Both the position numbers and the translations under genes were made by a program. Of a DNA stretch of 64,000 bases, positions 24,326 through 35,505 are shown one piece after another. Numbering within the stretch: the first letter of the stretch is position 1; every line of letters starts with the position of its first letter. The DNA comes from Puccinia triticina (lineage: Eukaryota > Basidiomycota > Pucciniomycetes > Pucciniales > Pucciniaceae): contig NC_070567.1 of the NCBI RefSeq assembly GCF_026914185.1, positions 5,420,001-5,484,000 of the forward strand, written 5' to 3'. The notes below the pieces were generated by a model that was not told the DNA's origin, made no database searches, and saw only the letters and a program-made list of their open reading frames with translations.

Positions 24326-24580
24326 GGCTGAAATGCTGCGCTGCGCTACAAAAAAGTGGTCTTTTAGCGCAGCGCAGTGGGGAGCCGCTGCGCAGTCATC
24401 CCAAAAAGCAACAGCGCAGCGCCATTCCCGCTCCGCTTCCGCTGCAAATAGCGGGGCCCCACTTTCCCCAACCCAAAACGTGGTAGCGCAGCGGGCGGGG
24501 CCGCTACTTTCAGTGCAGCGCAGCGGCCACCAAAACCGCTGCGCTGCGCTTTTTGAAGCGCAGCGCTTTCACCCTTGGTA
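24326..24580. mobile_element. GCGC-rich MITE, degenerate relative of 22706-23184
   Basis: A 250-bp block with imperfect inverted ends (GAAATGCTGCGCTGCGCT versus AGCGCAGCGCTTTCAC) and the same internal GCGCAGCGC and TTTAGCG words. No clean target duplication was found, so the boundaries are approximate. Confidence 0.55.
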
Positions 24581-25153
24581 GGATTTCCATAGCTTAAGTG
24601 AGGCTGCTTGGAATTAACAGTATGAGACATTGGGGGGATGTTCTTGACAAAAGGTCAGATGGGGAAAGCTTGCACATGCTTCAATTTTGGAACCATTTAT
24701 TGAAGTTCAACAGGTAGTGATTGAGAAAATCTGTGTATTCCAAAGTGTAGGGGCAGTGATGCGGCACAAGGTGCATTTGGGGCAGGACTTTGAAGGGGCT
24801 GGGGAGGGTGTAAGGGTTGGGAGACCCTTTTTTGGAGGCGGAGGGACAAGGCACTGAGGCCTTGGAGCAGTTCTAGAAACAATCTTGGGGGCTTAATTTC
24901 ATAGAGCTAGCTCAGTGAGAGAGGGATCAGTCTGGGGTCTCTACTGAGCTATGTAGGGTGCGGGGAAGTGTGGACTAAATATATAGATGAGAGCTGATGT
25001 AATCAAGGGATAGTATTGGGTAATCCTTGTGAAAGCCAAGGGGAGCACAGGGCTTCATGACAGAGCAATGATTCTAATAAAATGGTAAATATAAGATTAT
25101 CACTCAAAAGTGTTATGATTTTATTCTTTCCACTTTGAACACCCTGCATATGT
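24581..25153. other. 3' flank of the RING gene
   Basis: No gene is seen. AT-rich sequence with AATAAAATGG and TTTTATTC words near 25075-25125 that could hold the RING gene's polyadenylation region on the minus strand. Confidence 0.3.
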
Positions 25154-25978
25154 TCATCTTGGTTGGCTTGACTGGGACCAAGAGTTCCATAAATGATATA
25201 AAACAAACAAGGCGATATGAAACCAGACGAACCTCCGTCTCTGAGGCGAATCGGCATCTATGCCAAAGACGGCATCGACTACCCGGAGGATTCTGCTGTT
25301 AGCCAATCTGGTGTTGTAATCCGGCTCGACTTCTCCTGAGACCGATCGCCGACAGAGCGGGCAACGTTCCTCCCAGCCGACGCAATGTGTGTGGAATTCG
25401 TGGCCGCATCCATTCCATATCCTGTTTTCTTCTGGGCGTGTGACCCATTCTTCCAAGCAGACTGGACAGCATTCCTCCCTACTAGTGATTGGATGAGGGG
25501 TCACTACTTCTTCCTGTTCATTAGGCGCATCAACAGAAGCTTCCTGATCGAGTCCTGGTTGAGCTGAGCCCATTGTCATTGAATTTTTACGGCCCCCTCT
25601 TGAGTTCTAGTGCCATAATATAGTTTATTCAGCCCCAAAGAATCCCTGATAAGGATTGATTCGAGCTTACCCGATGAACCAGAGTAGTTGATGGCCAGGC
25701 CAAGCCCGTGGCAAGTTTTCTTTGGGGCCCATGATCTGGAACGGACACGGCCGTTCGACTCGAGCGCGGCGAGCCCGCAAACTCTGCGGTTTCTTCCCGA
25801 GGATCCACCCAGTCCACGCGATGACAAGGATCCGGCGCGAAAGATCTTCCGACGAGAATCTGTCGAGAAATAGAGCATCGTGCATGATGGGCTCAGATTC
25901 TATGTGGCCAAAGACGGGGGGAAGCGATGAAGGGTGTGAGATGAATACCAGACAAAGCATTAATGCCCGGGCCGCCAT
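25154..25978 (-). CDS. RING-H2 zinc-finger protein with possible N-terminal signal peptide, 2 exons (250 aa)
   Basis: Minus-strand exons 25978-25671 and 25598-25154 join across a 72-bp GT-AG intron. A C3H2C3 RING-H2 finger spans residues 147-185 with the spacing C-x2-C-x16-C-x-H-x2-H-x2-C-x6-C-x2-C. By family knowledge this is a RING-type E3 ubiquitin ligase module that recruits an E2 enzyme. The chosen ATG gives a hydrophobic start (MAARALMLCLVFI) that could be a signal peptide. Residues about 50-60 (ILVIAWTGWIL) and the C-terminal segment about 225-240 (FVWFHIALFVLYHLW) are candidate membrane segments. A membrane-associated, ER/Golgi-type ligase is therefore likely (inference). An in-frame upstream ATG at 26188 would add 70 polar residues and bury the signal-like segment. 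The splice junction (GG|A) restores the frame exactly. Confidence 0.75.
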
Positions 25979-27044
25979 CGGGAATGATGAAGGAGGGCGT
26001 GAACAGCGTCGAAGGGGTTGGATGATCGGGGTGCACGCCAGGCGGATTATCGAAGAGCGCAAGATGTGCGGCTGTGGGCTGGTTTTCGATTTGAGTTCTT
26101 CTTCGGAAGGGGATTGGATGTTTGGATCGGGGGCTTGGAGACGAGACAAGTTTCTTAGCCCATCTTCTGCCTCTGATATGAGTTTCATTCATGACCAAGC
26201 CGGAGCTCGGATCGATGGATTACGGAACCGGGCTCCACCGACCCCCGCTTCCGGGAGGCGCAGTGGGAGTACAACGGCGGAGTGCTTGGATAAGCCCAAT
26301 GATGCGGATGGTGGATTATGATTATGGTGATCTGGGAGGTTTTTGGCCTGCCGTTTGGCATGTCCGGTGCAAGTCTCGGGTGCTCGTGCGCGTGATCAGG
26401 TTCGGTCTGCGCCCGGCGAGCAGGGGAGCTTGGTGAGTTTATTGTACACTAGGGAACTTGCGGCTGCGCCGCAGAAAAATCCATTGCAAAAGACCAACTT
26501 GACATAGAATAATAAACCTGCAGTTGTTATTGATTTCTTATTTGGGTGCAATAAAAATTGTAAGGAAAACATGAACTGAGGAAATTCAGGATTTTTGGTT
26601 AAACCACTGAGCTTGGGAAAATTGGCCCTGAAGCAACCCCAGGTTAATGGGCTGACCCGAAATTTTCTAAAAAATTGTGGATTCTCAAACCATATTAGTT
26701 GTTGCCCTGTTGGCCAATTGCACAGGAATAAAGCAGATTGGAAAACAATGCCATTTGAGCAAGAAAATAAACTGACCCAAAGGGATAACCTGCAAATAAA
26801 AATAAATTTATTCCTTGGCAGATTCATCTGGAATTATACATGATTGAGTTTCAATGCATTTGATCTTCACCAAACACATTTAATATTGACCACTGGACCA
26901 GAACAATACTTTTAATACCATGGAGGAGGTAATATCCTAATTATCTCACAGCGGGAGAACTCAGAGATCTGATGGTGAAATTTAGCATTGCTCAGTGGGT
27001 TAAGGAAATTCTTGCAATCTCTCATTCAGATACTGCTATTTTTT
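25979..27044. other. upstream flank of the RING gene and unannotated DNA
   Basis: The first about 250 bp are GC-rich and likely carry the promoter of the RING gene. Beyond 26450 the sequence is AT-rich, and the overlapping frames on both strands lack any recognisable product. GCTCAGTGGGTTAAGG near 26992 looks like a tRNA A-box but has no downstream B-box. Confidence 0.3.
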
Positions 27045-27607
27045 TACTTTTTGTGCACGGAGGGAAAATTCTTGCGCACAGGAATTTCCATTGACTCGAC
27101 ATCCCTTGACACTGGGCCCCCCTCCGTGCGCGCCACCAGCTCCCCTCAAAAAAAAATATCCGCACACGGGGGAGCTGTGCGCTGACAGGTGGCTGGGTTG
27201 AGACACTCCGGACATACGGAGGAATAAATCCTCTCAATGACAGGTACAGACCAGTCATTGACAGGCCACATCCCTCTTGATGACCAAGATAGACCGGTCA
27301 TTGGGAGGACACATCCCTCTCAATGACCGGAATAGACCAGTCATCCAGAGGCTACATCTCTCTTGATGACCGGCATTCTGGTCATCGAGAGGAGACCTCC
27401 CTCTTGATGACCAGAATAGACTGGTCCTTGAGAGGATACATCTCTCTTGATGACCGGACAGACCAGTCATTGAGAGAGATGTAACCAACATCCCTCTCAA
27501 TGACTGGAATAGACCAGTCATTGAGAGGGTGTTTGATCAAGAGGACACCGCCCTCTCAATGAACGGAACAGACCAGTCATCAAGAGGGCATCGAGATGCA
27601 TGCACCC

Positions 27608-28669
27608 TGTCAGCTAGCTACTGTATCAGAGCTAGCTGAACAAATCGTAATATACATTAAAATTACAAATGCTGTTATAAAGCGCGTATAAAAATCTAAA
27701 GTATAAAAAGAAAAAAGAGCGCATTCCTCTAGCCAAGCCTGAAAAGAGAAAATGCGCATAAAAAATCTAAGTATAAAGGAAAAAGAAAGCTAAAATCAGC
27801 TTGTTAAGCACTCAGTCTAAGAAAAGAGAAAGCTACATCCGTTCAGTAGCGCGATAATGCGCAGCAGAGTGAAGAAGTAAATTATTCAGAAAACTCGCAA
27901 TAATAGTAATGCTCGTGACGCAAGAAAACTATGTATAGTAACAAAGAACCGCTCATCATGACAAACGGATGAAAAGCGCTAGCTCAGCATAAGTAAAAAT
28001 GCTCATCATTAAAACAAGATCTCCCCTGTCAAATGATGAGCCATACTCAAGTAACAAGTGAGAAGAAGATATACTATAAATAAAGGGACAGCTCCTGTGT
28101 TAGAGGTCCCTCATCATCATTCAGAGAACCAACGAAATCCCAGACAACTGCATCAATCCGACCCTTTTCCGGTTATCAGATTTGTGCATCAGTTTTTGTT
28201 TGACTCTCCTGACGTTCACACCCTTTTCCGACCCTAAGCGCCTTCAGAAGCGTTTTATTTTCACCATTTCTTCGAAACACTCCCGAGGACTCCATTCCGA
28301 CTCACCATAAGCACCCTTGTCATTGAAGCCAAGGATCCTTTAGTAAGTCCGTCGATTCTCTCGGTGTTCTTAGATTTTCCCCTTAGATCTATTTAGGGAT
28401 AACTCCAGCAAAATACACCTGTAATTCAGGCCCCCGATGTATCAGGCAATTCATAACTACCCCTGCGCTGCAGGCCCTGAAATCTTAACGGAGGGCACTT
28501 AAATACCCTTGACTTTTCTCAAAGTTAAGCCCCTCCGTATTAATAACAAAAAATCATCTCTATCTCCCGGTGTTTCTTTAAAACATCCGTGCTCTTTCAT
28601 AAATCCCCAAGTCATCCTTGCAGCCAGCGTAGCTAGAAGACTATTGTCTTGGTATCGCTGCCGCTGACA
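27608..28669 (+). mobile_element. solo LTR (1,062 bp) with 5-bp target duplication CACCC
   Basis: Begins TGTCAGCTAGC and ends GCCGCTGACA, giving a perfect 6-bp terminal inverted repeat TGTCAG/CTGACA with canonical TG...CA. It is flanked by CACCC on both sides (27603-27607 and 28670-28674), the 5-bp duplication typical of LTR retrotransposon integration. Only one LTR is present, so the internal gag-pol region was lost by LTR-LTR recombination. It interrupts the older hairpin-array element 27045-29193. Confidence 0.9.
28075..28084 (+). promoter_or_regulatory. TATA box of the solo LTR
   Basis: TATAAATAAA lies in the middle of the LTR, about 30 bp upstream of a CTCCTGTGTTAGAGG segment that would be the transcription start and R region. 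This is the expected position of an LTR promoter. It is inferred to drive the + strand. Confidence 0.5.
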
Positions 28670-29193
28670 CACCCTCTTGATGAACGGTCAATTACAGTCA
28701 TTGAGAGCATCAAGAGGGCACATCATCATTGGGAGGTTGATGCTCTTGATGACCAGTCTGTCTTCCTCTTGATGACTGGAATATACCGGTCATCAAGATA
28801 GATCTATCCTCCTGATGATTGGTCTATTCTAGTATTTGAGATGAATTTATCCTCTTGATTACCAGAATGCCAGTCATCGAGAAAGATGTATCCTCCTGAT
28901 GACAGGTCTATTCTGGTCATTCAGAGAGATGTATCCTCTTCAAGACCGGTCTATTCCGGTCATTGAGAGGGATGTGGCCTCTCAATGACCAGTCTGTACC
29001 GGTCATTGAGAGGATTGATTCCTCCAGATGGCCGGAGTGTCTCAAGCTGGCCACCTGTCGTTGCACGGCCCCCCCGTGTGCAGATAGTTTTTGAGGGAAG
29101 CTGGTGGCCCACACGGAGGGGGGCCCAACTTCCAGTGACGTTGAGTCAACGGAAATTCCCGTGCACAACAAGTTTCCCTCCGTGCGCAAAGTA

Positions 29194-30147
29194 GATCCGT
29201 TTAAATTTGTGAAACCAAATATACTGGTCTTTGGGGTATATGTAATGCATTCATTTAGAAGCTGATATCATTAGAGATTTTGGCTCAACCCAGGACAGTG
29301 AAATTCATACATAGCAATGCTGTGCCAAATCATCCACCACTGAACATGAGGTTATTGTATTGCGTAATTTTACAACAGATGTATCATGAGATACTGCACA
29401 GATGCAAATTTTGATCATTTACATTGCCAATCAGGGTGTACAACAAAGGCTTCAATGCCTGTGAATTGGTCAAAATACCTAGCAAATCAGTCATCCGATG
29501 TGCTAGGCACAGACATGATATGAGAATTTTTAGAAGATGGGTAGTTTAAAATTAAAGCAAGTATTATTCAAGTTGAAATTGGTATAGCGTTGTAGGTCCC
29601 ACAGAGTATGAGGAAGGTATTTCCATTGAACCTCACAGAGTTGGAGTGTGCAAGAACAGTTGAGTCAATAGCAGGAGGAAGATGACACACCCAACAGCCT
29701 CCAATTATTTCAAATGCTACATACACCAAGCATTGGGGGCAATATTAAAGTTTTGCAACATCTTGATTCCAAATTATAATGTGTGGTCATTTTCATGAGA
29801 TTTTTTTTCTTCTTTGAAATAAGGAGTCATGTAAAAACTGCTAAATGTCCTGTGTTGTGTTTTGGTTTTTTGGTAAGACATTATACTACACGTTACAATG
29901 ATTACATGTACCAATTTTCTGGACTAATTTGTTCAGGAAGATTGACCTTTATCTCTATTCTTTCTGCACAATCAGCCCTCTGTACTACTTCCATTGCTAG
30001 TTCAACAAGGGAGGAGACAATTAAGCGTTCAAGGGCCGAGTTCTGTTGCTACAAATTAAGAGGATGTCATGATCATCAAATCTGGCCAGTCTGTACAACC
30101 AGACATTGGCCAGCCTGAACGGCACGAAGGGCAGCAGCAGCAACAGC
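29194..30147. other. unannotated AT-rich spacer
   Basis: No gene, terminal repeat or hairpin array is seen in this stretch. It separates the nested element from the NIPA-like pseudogene and shows only scattered short open frames. Confidence 0.3.
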
Positions 30148-30800
30148 ATGACCTCTGCGGCCTCTGTTCTTGGTGAACCGGGCCCAATCTACAACTGGTA
30201 CACCGTTGGCTTCTTCATTGTCTTCCTCATCACCATCTCCTCCATACTCAATGCCATTGGCATCGACCTCCAGAAACTCGGACTCGATAAACAGTCCAAA
30301 TCAGCCGCCGGGGCTGCTTGGACGGTCGCTCTACATCCTCTCCCAAGTCATGGGTAGCACTATGGCCCTACAGTACATGCAATCAGGTAAGTAGTACCAG
30401 TTTTTTTCTCTTGTTTGTTGGTTGAAAGTCAAACCTGAATTCTGTTTTTTTTTTTTTTTTTTTTTTTTTCTTGCTTGAAATAACAGAGTATATGGTGCCT
30501 CTAGGATTGAGCTGATCGATCTTCAAATTTCTATCTCCAACATGGCTACTCGGGATAAAGATCACCACGCTAGATGCGGTCCGGACGCCAGTGTTGATAT
30601 CAGGGGTTGTTGGGGTCATTGGGTTTGGGAACATCCAACAGGCGGAGATCAACGAGGAGGCGAATATGTTCCTGATCTGGCTCCAGCAGAAGCTCCGGGC
30701 AGGCCTCAAAGACGTGAGCAATGCGAAAAAAGTAGTTTACAATTCCGCCGATGATGGCTCGCTGGTCTTGTTCAAGAACGAGCAGCAAGAGGAGAGCCGA
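30148..30800 (+). pseudogene. decayed NIPA-like (DUF803) membrane transporter gene
   Basis: Exon 1 (30148-30386) and exon 2 (from 30487) are joined by a GT-AG intron. Recognisable NIPA-like blocks follow in order: WYTVGFFIVFLITISSILNA and IGIDLQKLGL, then GRSLYILSQVMGSTMALQYM, then EYMVPLG, IFKFL, LLGIKITTLD and GVVGVIGFGNIQQAE. The family comprises multipass magnesium or divalent-cation transporters. A reading-frame shift lies near 30290-30310, between the second and third blocks. An in-frame TGA sits at 30513-30515, immediately after EYMVPLGLS. The similarity fades around 30700-30800, so the C-terminal half is missing. With a frameshift, a stop and a truncation, it should not make a transporter. 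It lies just upstream of the ferric reductase and may now form part of its 5' region. Confidence 0.72.
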
Positions 30801-31094
30801 GCCGAGACTGAGGCTGGATGTGTTCCTCGGCTGAGGGTTGACTGTTGGTGGCTCCCCCTCTGTCTGTCGAGCCAAGCCGGCTGCTGTGGACCCTGCTGTT
30901 CCTCCCCGAGGAAGTAACAGTGTTCCTCGGCTGCTATCCGCCCATGCCGGCCGGCGGCGCCCACCACGAGAGTGGTTGCACTGCCAACGCTGGCCACGGT
31001 GAAACACGGGCTGGCTGTATGCTGATGAGCGCATGGCTCCTTGCTTGGGCCTGCAACCCTCTTCAGGCGCAACAAACCACCCACCACCACCACG

Positions 31095-34000
31095 ATGGCC
31101 TCCGCCTCCATTGCCACCGTCCCCTACCGCCCCCCACTCGCAACCGGCACCCCCACCGCCAGCCCAGCCTACAACTACGGCACCTCCACCGCCCAGCCAG
31201 GCCACACCGATGTCTATCTCTACTACTTCATCGTCCCCTATCTCGACGCCCACGTCCTCAGCCCGCCCTCCTGGCGCTACGCTTACATCGTCAGTCGCTC
31301 CCCTGCCGCCCGGCCCAACAACCACTGACGTGCTTCCTCTTTTTTTTTTTTTTAGTTCTGGCTCTTCATTCCTGCCGTGCTGGTCCTCTGGACGCTGGCC
31401 TACCAGCTGCACCGCCATCCGCCACCCAGAACACCCGGCCCCCCCCACCAGCCGCGCTGGAACTTCCATCCCGTCAGATGGGCCCGGGGGCTGCTCATCC
31501 GCCGGCTCATCCCGACCACCACCAGCCTCTCGACGACCCGGCGAGCACCCAATGCCCAGATCCCCCGATGGTACTCCTCCAACATCTCCATCGGCCAGGC
31601 CCTCGCCCTCCTCACCTTCTCCGCCGTCCTGCTCGCCCTCAGCCTCGTCGGCGACGACTACATCGCCCCCACCACCTGCACCTGGGGCGGCCGCTGTCCC
31701 GTCCAAGTCTTCAACCAAGGGCCCCCCAGATCCACCTACGCCCCTCTCGCCCGCCGCGCACGGGTTGGGCAAGACCCGCCTCCCCCACAAGCTGCCCATG
31801 CTCCCCACGCTCGGCGTCTGCTCCCGCGAGCGCCGGCCTCCGATCTCAACCCGAACGGCTGGGCCCCATTCACCGACCCGCTCCTCTCGGCGCCCAACGT
31901 CGATGTGCCCCGGACGATGTGGACGCTCTCCTCGCGCTTCGGCCTGCTCGCCTACGCCATGATCCCCCTCGTCGTCTCCATCGGCCTCAAATCGTGGCCC
32001 TTCAACATCTTCGCCGCCCCCTGGCTCACCCACTACGGCTTCGATCGCACCAGCATCTTCCATCGCTGGACCGGCAGACTCGTCTGGCTCTGGAGCACCA
32101 TCCACACCCTCACCTTTGCCCTCCAGCTCAGCCGCGACATCAACCCTTACGGCCATACACTCCTGACGGATGTCTGGCAGTACTATCGCTTCAATTGGGG
32201 CGTGGTGGTATGTCTTGAACAATATGCCTTTCCAGGCGCTATACTTGTTTCAGGATCCCTCCCTGACGCAATCTATGTCCACAGGCTTACGTGGCCCTCA
32301 CGATCACCGTCTGTTTCTCATTCAACCCGCTACGAAATCGCTATTACGAGTTTTTCTACTGCTCGCATGTGGTCCTCTCCATACTATTCCTGGTCGGTTG
32401 TGTGATCCACTACGAACCTCTGTGGGCATGGTCGGTGATCGGCTTGGTACTCTGGGGCGCCGAGCGTGCATGCAGGCTTGCCATCTGGCTCTGGTTCAAC
32501 GGATTCTTTGCCTCTCCGACACGCTTTTGGTCCAATCACGCCACAACTCCTGCTCACAGCAAGCCTTACCAAGACGATGCGAAGTCTCCTGCACATCCTC
32601 CAGAAGCGTTTTCGAACAGCCATCACAGCTACCCACCCTCTTCGTGGCTCCCACCATCCCCGGGACGGACTTCGTTCCTGCCCTCGTCGTACGAAGAAGG
32701 CTCTCTGAACATTCCGCCCAAATCTTCGGCCGCCTCAGCTCAAATACCCCCTGGCTTTGCGCTGGTCCAAGTCTTGCCCGGGCAGACGCTCCGGATAACT
32801 CACAGGATGGTCAAAGATAGCAAGTGGGACATCGGGCAGTACTTGCTCTTATGCGTGCCCTCCGTATCTTGGTGGCAGACCCACCCTTACACGATCTGTT
32901 CATCGTCATCACTCTCGCAGTTTGATAGCTGTAGTCAAGGGTCTCCTGGGAAGGAAGTGGTCCTCCTTCTCCGGGCCCGACAAGGGTTCTCAAAACAGTT
33001 TTACGAATCCATCATCCGGGCCAAAGCCGATCGATTGCAGAATGATGACAACACTCAGCCCACCAATGGGATCCTCACGCGCTGTCAGATCAGTCGGCCG
33101 CTTGGAAGCTCAGGAAGGGTCGCTTGGGACTCCCTCGATAGCCTCGTCATCGTCTGTGGAGGCAGCGGAATTAGCTTTGGGATCGCTGCGCTCGAGGAGA
33201 CCTGCTTCAAGATGTGCACTCGCTCGCACGCCAAGGCTCGCAAAGACATCTCAAAGTCGAACATCTCAAGGGTTCGTCTGGTTTGGATCTTCCGAGAATA
33301 TGGTAAGTTTCGCATCTCTTGCTTCTCGAATGCGAAGTTCAGCATACTGAAGACTATACTACTATGTCTCTTTTAGCGCATTTAACATGGGTTGCGCCTG
33401 CCTTGAAACGCTGTTTGGCGATGGTTTCGAGTGAAGAGTTGCAGCTTGACCTCTACGTCTCAAACTCGCTGCGACGAAAGAAGCTTCCGAGCGAGCTGCA
33501 GGACTTCCCGATGGCGCCACCCGGCATTCCAGTGAACAACAAGACGGATGTGTCGGATAGTCAGACCCTACTGATCCCGCCTCACCCGCCTTTTTTGCGG
33601 CCGGAGGCCGACTCTGAGTTCTCTGCGTCGCCCCCGCGAACCTCGTTCACGGGCTCGATCGCGGTGACGGAGAGCGAGCACAGCCACGGCCTGGACTCGC
33701 AGGACGTGCCGCTGGAGTTTACCGAGTTCGAGGGCGAGGCGCGGGGCGGGACGATTGCGGAGATGATCGTGTCGGCGAATGTGAAGGACGAGGGCAAGCG
33801 GCGGCGCAAGCACACGATGACGCGCAAGAAGAAGGGCGCGGTCTTCGGCAGCCGCCGGACGGGCAGCGGGGAGGAGGCCCGGCTGGCGGCCGAAGAGAAG
33901 CTCGACCACGCCGCCGCCCACCCGATGTCGGTGGTGGGCGGCGGCGCGGAGCCCGCCAAGCTCCCACACCAACTCGAGCATGCCCCCGACCACCCCACAT

Positions 34001-34377
34001 CGCCCTGGAAAGACGAGCTCATGCGCGAGATGGGCATCGATCTCGCCCCCCGTGAGCTCCTCGCCTTGGAGGAATTGTCCGAGCGCGTCAAGACCGGCAG
34101 GCCCCGGCTGGCAAAGATCCTCGACCAAGAGGTCGACCGCTCGCCCGGAAAAACCCTCATCGCGTGTCAGTCTCTCTCTCTCCCTTCTAATCGCCACCAA
34201 ACAAAAAACACACTTGTGGCTCACTGTCTTCGTTCTCGGATACCCCGTGTAGGCTGCGGCCCCGAGTCGTTGAACGGCTTCATGCGCGCGCTGGTCGGCC
34301 GCCAGCATCTCCGGCTCGTCGATCAACACGCAGGCCACAAGGAAGTCGACATCTACACCGAGGACTTCTCCTACTAA
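31095..34377 (+). CDS. ferric reductase (FRE-type metalloreductase), 5 exons (992 aa)
   Basis: Exons read 31095-31289, 31356-32207, 32285-33302, 33377-34165 and 34253-34377, all GT-AG with frame restored at each joint. The enzyme moves electrons from NADPH through FAD and two haems across the plasma membrane to reduce Fe(III) or Cu(II). In the ferric-reductase membrane domain, two His pairs (about H301/H315 and H377/H391), each with 13 residues between, are the expected bis-haem ligands. The FAD motif HPYTIC starts near residue 549. The NADPH glycine motif CGGSGIS lies near 640, and the terminal CGPESLN motif, rebuilt by the last splice, near 950. Oddities are a Pro/Arg-rich loop (about 175-230) and a long charged linker with a basic KRRRKHTMTRKKK run before the last motif. 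Both are longer than usual in the family, and both lie in strongly GC-rich sequence. There is no signal peptide; the first membrane helix starts near residue 66. Confidence 0.9.
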
Positions 34378-34849
34378 CTCATCCCCCACGCTCTCCATCT
34401 AATCTCACACGCACATCCCCAGAGGTATTTGTAAAGAACACTGAAGAATAAGAATTTTTAACTTATATGTTTTTGATCAACAACACCAACACGAAATATG
34501 TATCCCACGTGTGTGTCTCTCACCACGCGTCTCCGCCGACTTCTGGTATTACCCCCATCCCGCTTTTTATCCCCAGAACTATGTATTTAATGGGCACCAA
34601 GCCTGGACGGCCCGCTTGTACCTCCAATGTCTTACCCACATGTCTCGTCGGTGTCGGCGTGGACGTCCCTTTCTTGTTTGTTGCAAGAGGGGGAACGCTG
34701 GCTACCCTTCCTTTGTTGTACGCATATCAAAAACCAAAAAAAAAATGAGGGGAAAAAATGATCAAAAAAGGGTGAAAATTGATCAGAAACTATGGTGGTT
34801 ATCCTGGAGATCAGAAATTCATCATGCCGACCCATTCAATTGCACTCAA
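34378..34849. other. 3' flank of the ferric reductase gene
   Basis: The likely 3' untranslated region, with AATAAGAATTTTT near 34447. No further gene is seen. The sequence becomes repeat-like toward the MITE at 34850. Confidence 0.35.
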
Positions 34850-35061
34850 GGGCCTGTGCCATAGGGCATGAAGATTGAAATTTTCCAAATTTATTTGCCT
34901 CAAAATTTCGTGGGACCAAAACCTGAGCCTGGCCAAAATGTAGGCTGGCACCCAAATGTGAATGGTTTCAACATTTGAACCCTCTGCTAGTTTTTCAATT
35001 TTTGTGTGCAGGGCAAATCAAACTTGAAATTTTTCAAAATTGAGGCCCATGGTACAGGCCC
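34850..35061. mobile_element. small MITE with GGGCCTGT(G/A)CCAT ends
   Basis: A 212-bp inverted-repeat unit running from GGGCCTGTGCCAT to ATGGTACAGGCCC, with AAATTTT-rich subterminal inverted sequence. The ends match those of the larger element at 58287-59007. That element carries TTA duplications; here the flanks (CAA, ACG) do not show one. Confidence 0.6.
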
Positions 35062-35138
35062 ACGGACTCCACACAGAACATGTCATGGGAGCTTTCCTCC
35101 TCTCCTCACACGTGACAAGCACTCAACCGGTCCGCCTA

Positions 35139-35505
35139 TTCCCTCCTTGAAGGATCGTTCCCGCGCGCGCGGGAGACATCCTTCAAGGGTGTGTTACACC
35201 CAACCAGCGGCATGCCAAACTTGCCAAACATGGCAGTTTGGCTGCCATTTACAGTTGATCGACGTTGTTCCTCTTGTCAACATTTTCTCATATCCCCCCA
35301 GGACCTAACCTAAGGGCTGGTTGGGGTGGTTGAGAGGTGGGATGGTGTCGGATTCCGGCTTTGCTGGAATGCAAACTTCAAGTCGCGCAAGGTATGGCAG
35401 CCAAACTGCCATGTTTGGCAAGTTTGGCATGCCGCTGGTTGGGTGTAACACACCCTTGAAGGGTGTCTCCCGCGCGCGCGCGGGAACGATCCTTCGAGGA
35501 GGGAA
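35139..35505. repeat. foldback element with about 116-bp arms
   Basis: The arms 35139-35253 and about 35388-35505 are inverted copies. Each contains a GGATCGTTCCCGCGCG block, GTGTGTTACACCCAACC, and CATGCCAAACTTGCC followed by a TGGCAGTTTGGCTGCC palindrome. The central part shares a CTAACCT(A/T)..GGGCTG block with 43080-43190, which is a partial relative. No target duplication was identified. Confidence 0.7.

Larger units (their letters stand above)
27045..29193. mobile_element. inverted-repeat element with hairpin arrays, split by a solo LTR
   Basis: Long inverted ends of about 200 bp begin TACTTT..GTGCACGGAGGGAAA on the left, with the complement ending GCGCAAAGTA on the right. The ends include GACTC(G/A)AC, GGGCCCCCCTCCGTG and GAGACACTCCGG blocks in inverted order. 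Inside each arm lies an array of ATGACCGG/CCGGTCAT hairpin units (27230-27600 and 28675-29020). The original element was about 1.1 kb. A 1,062-bp LTR sits in its middle. No transposase is visible, and no clear target duplication was identified. Confidence 0.75.

Noticed and set aside
26985..27060. tRNA-like A-box (GCTCAGTGGGTTAAGG)
   Set aside because: No B-box, no acceptor or anticodon stem pairing could be made.
30600..32222. 540-codon open frame on the minus strand
   Set aside because: It is a Gly/Ala/Glu-rich antisense shadow of the GC-rich ferric reductase exons; the plus strand has all family motifs.
33568..34398. 276-codon minus-strand frame
   Set aside because: Antisense of the ferric reductase linker exon; composition-driven.
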